Positions 23,101-30,960 of a DNA stretch of 64,000 nt are shown piece after piece. How positions within the stretch are numbered: position 1 is the first letter of the stretch; each line of letters begins with the position of its first letter. The translations under genes were made by a program, and so were the position numbers. The notes below the pieces were generated by a model that was not told the origin of the DNA, made no database searches, and worked only from the letters and a program-made list of their open reading frames with translations. The DNA is from Beroe forskalii (taxonomy: Eukaryota; Ctenophora; Nuda; Beroida; Beroidae), in the NCBI GenBank assembly GCA_011033025.1, contig WFMF01000030.1, positions 558,001-622,000 of the forward strand. The letters run 5' to 3'.

Positions 23101-26100
23101 ACTCCGCCTCGACTAAACACCACTCAGCCTCGACTAGTCTCAACTCAGCCTCCACTAGGCTCCATTCAGCCTCTACTAGGCACCAATAGCCTCCACTAGG
23201 CGCCTCTCAGCCTTCACTAGTCAATTAGCATTCTCAACACCGCTGAGTGGACCAAGTACGCCACTTCATCTGGTCAGGAAATCCTCCCGGCACCAAGTGT
23301 TAAAGATTTTGGCATTATGCTCACCCCCTGACTTGAAATGGTCGACTCAGGTCAAAACTGCTGTGGAAAGTGCAAACAAAATGGCCAACTGGTTGCTTAG
23401 CGTCTTCTCAGTCAGATGTCAAAGCACTATGCTCGCCCTCTTCAAGAGCATTTTTCGAAGCAGACTGGAATACTCCTGTCCAGTATGGAACCCCACGTTA
23501 ATGAGTGATATCAAAAGGCTAGAATCGCCACAAAGAGCCTTCGCCCGTTACAACTCCAGCTGCAAAGGTCTCAGTTATTGGGAGCGTCTAAAGTTCCTGA
23601 CGACATCGAGAAGTTGAGAGAGATACATCATCATCCAGGTATGGAAAATACTTGGTTTCGCTCCCAATGACCTGCAACTAAAGTCCTACGAACACATCCG
23701 GCTAGGAACTCGATGCTGTGTCCCACCTCTACCAAATAAAGCTCCATCATACGCCAAATCACTGTTTGATAAGTCCCTCGTAGTAACTGGCCCTGTGCTC
23801 CGTCCATAGAGTCCTTTAAATCAAGATTGACCACATCATGAACAAGTATCCAGATCAACCACCAGTACCCGGGTATACCTCACCTAATTCTAACTTGCTA
23901 CTGGACTGGAGCACAGGTGGTCTACAACACATGTTCTAGCTCGGATTTCCAGCAAGAACCTACAAGAGGTACAAGATGTAGGTATGTCGGGTTATGTTGC
24001 AGGAATCCATGGAAACTGGTCAGTGGTCACGGTGGAGCCTTATCATTGATTTTAGGCTGCTTGGACAGACTTATGTAGCGTGGATGCTTTGGTTTTAGGG
24101 CTTCATACAACTGTTTGATGGACGTTGATCGGACTACCTAGTACTTAAATGCAAAAACATAAAGTAAGATATAATGAAATATCGTATTTGTTACTGTAGC
24201 CTCCTACTCTATTTAATGTGGATGTGGTGTCCGCTACAGCTTCTGGGTAACGTCAGAATGTGAAACAGACCTTGGGAATCGATTCAGCATCCTTGAAAAG
24301 CATATTATTGGTACCTAAAGTGTTGCCAAAGTGCTCAAAAAGGTGTTTCATTTTTGGCAAACTTTGGCAAACTTTGGCAAATGCTTCCACTTTTTTTGGA
24401 GTTTGCCAAATAAAGTGTTTGCCAAAGTTTGCCATAGTTTGCCAAAGTTTGCCTTACCTCCCCCCCTATTATAAAGGAGCAGTCCCGGGCACTTTCCAGA
24501 AATTACAGTAGTTCTATTGCAAAACTGGACCTGCTATGCACATATCCTATTTCTCACCCTCCCAGACCACGATCTCTGCCAACCCTCTCATTTGCCTTTT
24601 TGTATTCACAAAAACGCCAATGGGGAGGGAAAAAATCTTCAAAATCACGAATTTCATAATCATTGGCTGTCGGTTGTCAAAACTAAAGTCTGACTGGGTC
24701 CATCCGTGGAAAATGCTGAAATTCTCTAAAATTATGATAAATTCTAAATTGAAGGGCTGTTGAAGAATTCGAGACTTAAAATCTTAGGAGTGAGTTGGGC
24801 TATGGATTGAGGGGTAAGATGATAAGGCTTCGGTTCTCAATTAGTTTTAGTACTAATCTGTATCACTATTCGACTGTATACTGAATTCAACTAAGTTCAA
24901 AAAATACTGTGGATCGATGTGATTTGTAAAAGAAGAATGATTCTTTTCGGACCGAGAGACACTGACAGCATTGAAACAGAAAGCATGAAAATTGAATTTG
25001 GAAGATCAGATGAAAAGTGACATCAACAGTCAAGAAAATACAGCGCGTGAACAAACGGTTACACAATCTGATGCGAAACGTAAACGAATTCAACGAAATG
25101 GCGCGAAATCTACAACGAACTGATTACAACAACTTGGTACGTAAGACTAAGAACGCGCGCGCAAGAATTTCAGAAGAAATGGCACGTGCCAATGCATGAT
25201 CTCGGTGGTCGCGCGCAGCATTGGCGCAATATTTATACTCCTGCCTGCAGTTGTAGTATGATGCTAAGGTTCCATCAAGCACCGCCGGGGAGGGAAATTA
25301 AGCGCCTGCATACGGGTACATCCCACAAACAAGAATTGAAGAATCAAGCCCGCTGCAGGCGCAATTCTTGTTAAAGTTAACAACACTACTAATTACAATC
25401 AAATTTGAGAGGTACTGGTGTGTATGGATTTGGTAACGTTTTTATCAGCTCTCGTTAATTACTGCGTGTATACTGGTAGCCTGCACCTTTCACCTTGTTT
25501 ACACACGCTATACTATACACATACAAGTACATCTGTATAGTGTTGTTTTGACGTCAGAAGATGAACCTTGCTGATCGCGGTAATGATACTGATTCGTTAG
25601 GATACAGCACCGAACAAGCTTACGAGTTGCAGGAGGAGATACAGGAATCATTTGATAGTATCCTGGAAGCTGTAAAATGTGATAAAGTCTTGAAGCTGCA
25701 ATCAAGCATGTTCTCGAGACAAGACAAAGGTGCCATCACATCGTGGCTGGTCGAAGCTCTGGATACTCTACGGAGAACAAGGAACTTGTTGAGAGATGCC
25801 ACTGAAGAAATCGACGAGCTGAAAGGGGAGACTGACGTGCTACAGAAACAGGCTATAGAAGACAAGTCCAAGATCATCAAACTCCAGCAGGAAGTTATAG
25901 AAGGCAAGAATGAAGTGATTGCAGGGAGTAAGGAGCAGATCAAAGAGGTACAGTCATCTCTCCAGACTGAGATCAAGAGTTACAGAGATGCTGTATGTTC
26001 ACAGAAGGAGAGCACCAAGGGTGGCATGGAGCAAATCACAGCACAAGATGTGAAAGAAGCAGTGAAATGCGTTACAGAAGATAACAAAAGGTCCAGGAAC

Positions 26101-29100
26101 ATCATGATCTTCGGGCTCGAAAAGAAGGAGCACCTCAAGACTAGTGTGATGGGAGTATTTAAGCAGTTAGGGGAAGATCCATGCATCGAGAATTGTGAAA
26201 GAATTGGACGACAAGGACCCAGCTCAGAAAGTTGGCCGCAGCCTGTTAAAGTCACATTGAGCACCACCTATTTTTTTGAGACTATGTTGAGACGATCTTA
26301 TCGGTTGCGAGGAAACTCAGCCTACAAGTCGGTGTTCATCAGCCCAGACAGATCTGAAGAGGAAAGGAAAGCCCACAGAGAACTAGTCCTAACTCTGAAG
26401 CAGAAAATCAAAGGGGAACCGGCGCTTTATCACTACATCGGTAAAGAAGGAATTGTAAGTGTGCCTAAGACTTAGGACAGCCCTCGAAATCAGCACGTGA
26501 TTGGGGAAGAAGGGGGCTCACCTCCACCACCGCGATAGACTCGATATTTATATTGTCCAAGATAGGAAATTTTATAGGTTTGCACTTTGCAATTTTATGA
26601 GGATGCATTCCATTTGAAAGCTACTTTTCGTACCACTGTATAATTGGAGGGGATGTTGGACGTTGATGGGCGTTTTTATCATTTATTTTTTTCGAATTCT
26701 TTTTTAGGCAATCTTTTTAATTATCTAACGATCTGACATTACAATATTTGATGTAATAAGATTGTAAATATTATCCTATTCTTATTCTATGGGATCACAT
26801 CAAGCTAGAGTGGAAAGCAGAAGTCATCATTCCATAAAGTTGCAGGAGAGTGGAGACGACGAGACGTATTTAGGAACTAGACAAACAAAACTTCATAGAG
26901 AAGCAACTGGGTGTCCCAAATGCTGAAGTCATATACCAGATTCCATGATTGTACTTTTAGTTTTTTTAAAGATTTTAAGAAGATTTAGATTATAAATGAC
27001 CCTTATTCATACCTGTCTATATCGCGAGAACCAAAAATAGTACAGAAGCGATCGACCCCACGTTTTACTCAGTGGAACTACGCCGAAAATATTTCATAAG
27101 GTCCTTTTGACGTTATTATGACGTCACGAAGCTGTGAAACTTTTTTCCGATTCTCCCGAAAATTTGCTATCTTTAGACACATTTTTCGGCCAGAAGGAAG
27201 CGAAAATCTGAGGTCACCTATTGCGATTGCAAATTTTTCGAACTTTCCGGAAATCGTGATTTCTCAACGAGATCACTGAGAAAATCACGCGAATGTGAAG
27301 GTAAGGAAAATTTTCCCTCCTCGCACTGGCCTATTTTGTCTTACAAAAAGGCATTGTGGAAAGTTGGCAGAGATCATGGTTTGGGAAGGTGAGAAATAGG
27401 ATATGTGTATATCAGCTTCAGGTAATACAACTACTGTAATTTCTGGAAAGTGCCCGGATTGTTCCTGCGAAAATGTCCATTCCTAAGGTGCCCGAGGTGT
27501 GCACCAGGTGGTCGAACCCAAATGTGCTCGAGGTGTGTCTTGTGCCCGAGGTTTGCACAAAATGTGCCCCAGGTGTGCATCGGCAGATTACCGAGTTGCC
27601 TGCCTTCTCAAGTGAGAAGTTACCCATTTTTCCACAGGTTTTCCCATAACAATCCAATATCGTCATTTTCAAACAGATTCTATCTCATCAATTCTCCAAC
27701 TTAAACCATGATAATTACGTCACTCTCGACAACGCATCTTAGAGCTGTTATACCTCCCAGGTAAGACGATCCAGCATATAAAGTGCCCTCAGTGTTTCAA
27801 GATCTTCTTCGATATCGTGTACCTGAAACAGCACTTCAAACGGGTCCACAAGAACAAGTCCATGAACGTGGTCTACTGTCAGGTGCGTTGAAGTAAGGGA
27901 AGCGAAAAGATTCGTGACAGATGTACGTACAATACGGCTGATTTGAAATTTAGTAAAATTTCAAAAATGGAGAGGAAGAATACGGCAGTTTCTGCCAAAA
28001 ATGCGCATCGTATTTTTGTCGTATTTTTAGAAAATACGTATTTAACAAGTTGTTGAAACCTCAGCACTGTGGTGCTGTTTTTCACGAGGACGCAGCCCTG
28101 CTCCGTCACATGGAGGATAAACACTTCTGGAACGGTGAAACAGCTGTGTTCTGTTGTGAGGACCAGTGTGACGAACTGTTCGAAGATCAACGGGAACTCG
28201 AGAATCATATCAAGGTAGGGGAGAGATTCCGAGGCGATTATATTGAAAATATTGAATTTGTGAGTTGGCGGATTAAGGAAAACAATTTAATGAAATTCAT
28301 TTTCTTCATTTTGCCAAACTTTGGACAAGTTGTTAATTGGGGCAAATTGTAAAACTTACCACATTGAAGCACAGTCAATTGTTACTCCTGTGGCACTGTA
28401 TTAAATGTTCGCTCTTTCAAGGAGGCTCACAGGAAGAAACAAGCTGGTATGGAAACAGAAACTGAGTATGGAGAATGTCCAGAGTGTTCTGAGGCACTGC
28501 CCAATAAGATACAGGTTTGTCATCCGGGCTCACTTGTTACCCGCTATCGCTAGCGATCCGCTGTCACTTGTCATCCGCTGTCACTTGTCACCTGTGGTCA
28601 CTTAGCACTCGGCTAAAATTGCAACCTCCTACTATCTGATCATGACTGTATGACTAATATTTTGCGACATCACTTTTCCAGTCTTTTGAGACTGAAAACC
28701 TGTAATTGTTAAGTATTTTTCCCTTGCAGTTAGTGGCACATCTGATGGAAACCCACCACTGGAAAGCTGTAATGGAATGCCAGAGGTGTTTTAAGATATT
28801 CCCATCAACTCTACAAGTTCAGGTGTGTTCTAGATCATTAGCAGATTATAGATTCTGACCACGATGAGTATCTTATCTAGACTAGAGAAGATTAAAAAGC
28901 AAGAACTATTTTGTACTGACACTGACCTCCACTCCCATCACTTTTTGATCATGAACACTCGCTTTCCTCCCGATGAAAGTTCCACTTTTTGAAACCCTTT
29001 TTAATATCAGGACCACCTGAACTCCAACTTTTTGAAACCCTCTTTAATATCAGGACCACCTGAACTCTCACTTTCTGGAGCCTGACGACGCGCCCCTCCT

Positions 29101-30225
29101 TCCCTCCGGGAAACATTCCATTCTCAAAAAACGCCTCCTCAAGAGACGTAGCATCAGGAACCTTTCCGTTGACCTGAACCCGAGACTTCTAGTCGGGTAT
29201 ATGAGACTCGGACAGGACCTTATCACTGATTTGAAGGTGAGATTCCCCTGAGATTTACATTTAATAAGTTGTCCAATGTCCCCTAAAAACTCATGTTATG
29301 ACCCGAAGGATCAATAAAAAAGCTATGAAATTGACCCTCTTCCGTCCACACTTAGTTTGTAAGCGGCAAGTTGTTACTTCCCACTCTTTACCCTTTCATT
29401 GGATTCTCAATGAATTGAATTAGTAGGTGTGTGCTGGTGATGAATATGACACCCCCTACCCATAACTCCTTCACATTATGCCAAAAATTGTATAAAAATT
29501 AAAAACCTACCTGGTTTATTTACCATTAAATATCACAGGAGCCAGCAGCACTCCAACAAGAGATTGAAGTAGAAACCAACTCCACAACAGACAAAGATCA
29601 GCCTTACTCCGACTCCCATTACCCAGAATCCTACACCTCAGATAAAGGCGACCTTTACTCGGCACCCAGCGACAGTGGTTGCCTTAGCAACGAGCATCCC
29701 GGTTGCCTTAGCAACGAGCATCCCGGTTGCCTTAGCAACGACCGTGGCAGTGGTTGTCATGGAAATGAAGCATATTCTGTGGCAAGCAGCGTGGGGCATC
29801 ACTCGGAGTATTCAGGACCATCAGAAGAAGATCACCACCGGAGAGGGAGCTATCCAGACCACAGGACGGGAGTTGAGGGAGGGAGTTATCCGGATCACAG
29901 GACTGGAGAGGAGATGTGTCACAATGATCCCGGGGTAAGTGAGAGGATGCGCGGCGCAGCGCATTGTCATGATGACGAGGGTGAACCTCGGGGTTGTCAT
30001 AGCAACATTGGTCGTCATAGCAACACCCGGTATTTGGAGAACACGGAGAGTGTTGCTCACAGTTCGGGAGTGGAGGGGAGTTACCACTCCTCTCATCACC
30101 ATCACAGATTAGAGGAGGAGGGGAGGTATGGAATGGAAGAGGAGGAGGAGACATACCTACGATCAAAGAGGAGAAAGTACTCCCGTGCCAATGTGAGGTC
30201 AGAAATGATAAAGGACCAGAGCTGA
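14150..30225 (+). CDS. C2H2 zinc-finger protein with a 12.6 kb intron
   Basis: Exons: 14150-14316, 14638-14740, 15051-15153, 27761-27882, 28065-28214, about 28370-28514, 28730-28822, 29054-29236, 29539-30225. C2H2 fingers cross most junctions with exact 12-residue spacing. Examples are CYLCDFTCNSKQVLGQHTVNRH, CTYC joined to RRHIKTVH, CSECKLLC to HYLDAH, CPQC to HFKRVH, HCGAVF to HMEDKH, CPEC to HLMETHH, and CQRC to DHLNSH. This supports one gene across the large intron: exon 3 ends in phase 1 and exon 4 at 27761 begins in phase 1. Only the 28214 to 28370 junction is off by one base, which suggests a missed micro-exon or an error. The last exon (228 codons) is rich in Ser, His and Glu, with three tandem PGCLSNEH-type units and a basic KRRKYSR segment near the end. 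It is probably a nuclear nucleic-acid-binding protein; I do not recognise an ortholog. The intron hosts many mobile elements. Confidence 0.8.
14395..14537. mobile_element. MITE with TIR AGGGAxCCGTCACATATTACGTC, in intron 1 of the zinc-finger gene
   Basis: Left end gtcacatattacgtcatcac and right end tgacgtaatatgtgac are inverted. The interior is G-rich (gggggga, ggggaggggg). Related elements with cacatattacgtaatca ends lie at 34531-34704 and 52633-52794. Confidence 0.75.
14770..14960. repeat. Dispersed repeat, copy 1 (second copy at 54100-54280)
   Basis: Both copies share a gatttaa(c/t)agta core, then gccgcgcga-tcggaaatttcaga, then ctcatttctcga. Left and right ends carry inverted ctgaaatttc and gaaatttcag. 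Identity is moderate, so both are old. Confidence 0.6.
15177..15395. repeat. 'CGGGCACA' tandem repeat; left arm of an intron-spanning inverted repeat
   Basis: About ten imperfect copies of a unit near cacacctcgggcacattttggg. The first ~115 bases (15177-15295) are the reverse complement of 27484-27600 at roughly 90 percent identity, both ending in gtaatctgccgatgcacacct (or its complement). The arm begins 24 bases after the donor of exon 3. Confidence 0.8.
15715..15895. mobile_element. MITE with GGGGTCATCCAT ends
   Basis: Left end ggggtcatccataggg and right end tttatggatggcccc are inverted. The inside repeats gcggacgtccgcatttggcc, itself a palindrome (gcggacgtccgc). Confidence 0.65.
16217..17023 (+). 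pseudogene. Secreted Cys-containing protein ORF, stopped by TAG and truncated by a repeat
   Basis: ATG at 16217 opens a signal peptide (MVRRIILVAMLLTVAAGG) and a basic, six-Cys segment of about 65 residues. TAG at 16466-16468 stops it. The same frame then stays open for 184 codons to TGA at 17021-17023, with plausible globular sequence (KEMPAFFLHQGVDFLDEKGN, DYSRFYVLTHDYGCVIYPDN). The last 13 or so codons read into a dispersed repeat (ttttttccctccccattggc) also found at 22.6, 24.6, 27.3 and 55.9 kb, so the true 3' end was lost by insertion. I do not recognise the family. It lies in the sense direction inside the zinc-finger gene's intron, without introns of its own, which fits a retrocopy or a nested gene. 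Stop read-through is possible but less likely given the truncation. Confidence 0.6.
16985..17128 (+). repeat. Dispersed repeat family A, 5' part
   Basis: Runs from ttttttccctccccattggcc through ggttggcagagatcgtgg to actactgtaatttc. Here it is split by a foldback element and resumes at about 18990-19100 (tactgtaatttctggaaagt, gcgaaaatgtccctcc). Other copies: 22380-22605, 24455-24635 and 55660-55915 (inverted) and 27310-27480 (direct). A hairpin, cctttttgt-n-acaaaaagg, is conserved in most copies. Confidence 0.75.
17130..18966. mobile_element. Foldback element inserted in repeat A
   Basis: Outer inverted repeats of about 55 bp: left tttcaaaacaagtaaccacg followed by acatgttagttgcagcg at 17135-17190, right cgctgcaactaacatgtcgtgg to cttgttttgaaat at 18915-18964. 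Further inverted pairs lie inside: 17215-17262 with 18105-18150, 17420-17465 with 17935-17975, and 17500-17535 with 17880-17925. The inner 17190-18155 segment therefore folds on itself almost end to end. No transposase ORF is seen. Both sides continue repeat A, supporting insertion into it. Confidence 0.75.
18990..19190. repeat. Repeat A (3' part) joined to repeat B end
   Basis: ctactgtaatttctggaaag to gcgaaaatgtccctccctcc, then (gtcc)n-like sequence, then the repeat B motif: caagaattgcgcctgc, aggcgcttaatttccctccc. The B motif recurs at 21648-21735, 25280-25372 and 54947-55030. Its two halves, gcgcctgc and gcaggcgc, are inverted. Confidence 0.65.
19419..19498 (-). repeat. tRNA-like sequence, probably a SINE head or tRNA relic
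   Basis: The minus strand reads TAGCTCAATCGGTTAGCGC, matching the internal A box (TRGCNNAGYNGG) with one deviation, and about 40 bases later GGTTCAAGCCC, matching the B box (GGTTCRANYCC). The anticodon arm and acceptor stem do not pair well, so a working tRNA is unlikely. The gap between boxes is slightly long. No poly(A) or clear SINE tail was identified. Confidence 0.45.
19835..20060. repeat. Tandem 'TTTGGCAAAC' repeat next to repeat A end
   Basis: Two to three copies of caaactttggcaaactttgg followed by inverted gtttgccaaa units, next to (gggacgga)n and a G run. A close second copy lies at 24350-24455. The caaacttt/ttgccaaa arms can fold as a hairpin. Confidence 0.7.
20390..21540. repeat. 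Minisatellite, ~21-bp unit CAGCCTCCACTAGGCTCCACT
   Basis: More than 45 imperfect copies, about 1.1 kb. The flank holding gaatggtaccacaggattatg and tagccttcattagcatccat occurs on both sides (20325-20416 and 21540-21636), so the array lies inside a duplicated segment. A second array is at 22620-23225. Confidence 0.9.
21640..22150. repeat. Inverted partner of 24880-25375
   Basis: Starts with the repeat B motif and continues into sequence whose minus strand encodes MRNVNQFNKMARNLQRTEYN. The + strand at 25074-25130 encodes the near-identical MRNVNEFNEMARNLQRTDYN. The inverted pair is separated by 2.7 kb containing the second minisatellite and the LINE fragment. Confidence 0.65.
22380..22605 (-). 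repeat. Repeat A copy (inverted)
   Basis: Reads (ggacg)n, cattttcgcgactgatatta, cgggcactttccagaaatta, gaccacgatctctgccaacc and ends in gggagggaaaaaat. It abuts the second minisatellite. Confidence 0.75.
22598..23225. repeat. Second CCTCCACTAGG minisatellite
   Basis: The first ~120 bases (aataagcctccatggatgct to ggacgcttatatttcttt) are almost identical to 20434-20560. Then about 25 copies of the same unit follow. Duplication of the array with its flank is clear. Confidence 0.9.
23226..23975 (+). mobile_element. LINE reverse-transcriptase 3' fragment (degenerate)
   Basis: Frame 23297-23617 encodes the C-terminal end of a non-LTR reverse transcriptase: MLALFKSIFRSRLEYSCPVW, DIKRLESPQRAFARYN and LSYWERLKFL. 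It stops near 23617. A second frame from about 23636 continues the homologous tail (VWKILGFAPNDLQLKSYEHI, TRCCVPPLP) to TAG at about 23807. At least one frameshift or stop is present and the 5' domains are missing, so it is a dead 5'-truncated copy. The family looks CR1/L2-like, by inference. Confidence 0.75.
24345..24640 (-). repeat. TTTGGCAAAC repeat and inverted repeat A copy
   Basis: 24350-24455 mirrors 19915-20040 (caaactttggcaaactttgg, gtttgccaaa). 24455-24635 is repeat A in inverse orientation, ending in gggagggaaaaaat. Confidence 0.75.
24880..25375 (+). mobile_element. Repeat B-terminated element with a small ORF
   Basis: A 60-codon frame at 25017-25199 (MTSTVKKIQRVNKRLHNLMR, then FNEMARNLQRTDYNN and a basic tail) is followed by the repeat B ends (aagcgcctgcatacggg, caggcgcaattcttgtt) at 25300-25372. 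A related copy lies inverted at 21640-22150. The peptide is Asn/Arg-rich and unrecognised; it may be an element protein fragment rather than a host gene. Confidence 0.5.
25561..26475 (+). mobile_element. Intact LINE ORF1-like coding frame
   Basis: 304 codons, ATG to TAG. Residues about 60-150 form a long charged coiled coil (rich in E, K, Q, with the repeats IIKLQQEVIEGKNEVIAGSK). Then RNIMIFGLEKKEH begins a fold like the RNA-binding part of LINE ORF1 proteins, followed by CERIGRQG, the PVKVTLS strand, VFISPDRSEEERKAHREL and a C-terminal helix. This layout is common in invertebrate non-LTR elements. No reverse transcriptase follows downstream; the RT relic at 23.2-23.8 kb lies upstream, so the two are not one intact element. 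The frame is unbroken, which suggests a recent insertion or domestication. It lies inside the zinc-finger gene's intron in the sense direction. Confidence 0.65.
26476..27300. other. AT-rich intronic stretch, nothing recognised
   Basis: Follows the ORF1-like frame. No RT, poly(A) tail or target duplication was identified. Confidence 0.5.
27305..27480 (+). repeat. Repeat A copy (direct)
   Basis: Reads ttttccctcctcgcactggcc, ttacaaaaaggca, ggcagagatcatggtttggg, actactgtaatttctggaaa, then gcgaaaatgtcc. It abuts the right arm of the intron inverted repeat. Confidence 0.75.
27484..27600. repeat. Right arm of the intron-spanning inverted repeat
   Basis: Reverse complement of 15177-15295 (gcccgaggtgtgcacc ... 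atcggcagattaccgagtt). It ends 160 bases before the exon 4 acceptor at 27760. Confidence 0.8.
28985..29075. repeat. 43-bp tandem duplication of a splice acceptor and exon start
   Basis: tttttgaaacccttttta then atatcaggaccacctgaact occurs at 28986-29024 and again at 29029-29067. The second acceptor (29053) keeps the zinc-finger His (AACTCTCAC); in the first the His codon is AAC (Asn) and the frame reaches a stop about 25 codons on. Confidence 0.85.
29678..30024. promoter_or_regulatory. Six X-box-like GTTGYCNTRGCAAC palindromes in a coding exon
   Basis: Sites at 29678-29691, 29702-29715 and 29726-29739 (gttgccttagcaac, period 24), a weaker one near 29753, then 29993-30006 (gttgtcatagcaac) and 30011-30024 (gtcgtcatagcaac). 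Each resembles the RFX half-site pair GTTGCC/GGCAAC. They encode repeated GC(L/H)SN peptides. Confidence 0.45.
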
Positions 30226-30499
30226 ATGTGACGATTTAAGTGTTTGATAAATAAGCACGAGGATGATTTATGGTTAAAACTGACATTGAAAAATATAGTT
30301 TTAAAAACTTTTACAGTTTCAGAGTTGTGATCTTATATATTGTAAGATACTGTACTTGTAGCTGAGGAATTTAGGATCTATAGAAATAGACTCAGGTTTA
30401 GAATTAGATAATGCCTATGGCATGGTCATCGTCAGGCTCGGAGTCGGAGATTAAGTGTCATGAGGTTAGAAGTCAGACCTCCTTTATTTCGATAACGAT

Positions 30500-30598
30500 T
30501 TAATTCAAATACACACCAAGCATGATAATGATTGGATAGTGATACATAAAATTTATGTATCACTATCCAATCATGCGTGGTGGTGTGTATTTGAATTT
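30500..30598. mobile_element. Near-perfect palindrome (MITE)
   Basis: attcaaatacacacca to atgattggatagtgatacata, then the mirror image tatgtatcactatccaatcat to tgtgtatttgaat. Arms are about 45 bp with a minimal loop (aaattt). Confidence 0.8.
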
Positions 30599-30829
30599 TT
30601 GCCGATGCCCCATCTGCATTTCCTTGGTTGATGTTCTGTGCTAGTAATGCCAAATTTCTCATTCTAAAATTCCCTAAACTTAAAAGATTGTTTTGCTTTT
30701 TTACAAATCCAATGACTTGAATTTAACCATTCGTGACCGTTGTCAACGAATACGATAGACAACCGTGACCGTTGTGTCCGCATAAACAAGGTGGCCATTA
30801 ACTTGACCTATGCGGGCTTTTAGGAACTG

Positions 30830-30960
30830 GAAGCGTCAAGACTCAAAATCACGTTGCGCTTCCGCAGAGTGAGAGATGCCGCGCGCGCGCCCTTTAAATT
30901 AAAAGGGCGCGCGCGGCATCCCTGGCCCTGCGAAGCGCAACGTGATCTTTTGACGTTCAC
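30830..30960. mobile_element. GC-rich palindrome
   Basis: gcgtcaagactcaaaatcacg, gttgcgcttcc-g and gatgccgcgcgcgcgccctt, mirrored by aagggcgcgcgcggcatc, gaagcgcaacgtgatc and gacgtt. The centre is tttaaattaaa. The right flank shares gcgcaacgttccacatttgg with 46480-46518. Confidence 0.75.

Noticed and set aside
29732-30166. 144-codon Pro/Cys/His-rich minus-strand ORF
   Set aside because: Antisense to the last exon of the zinc-finger gene.
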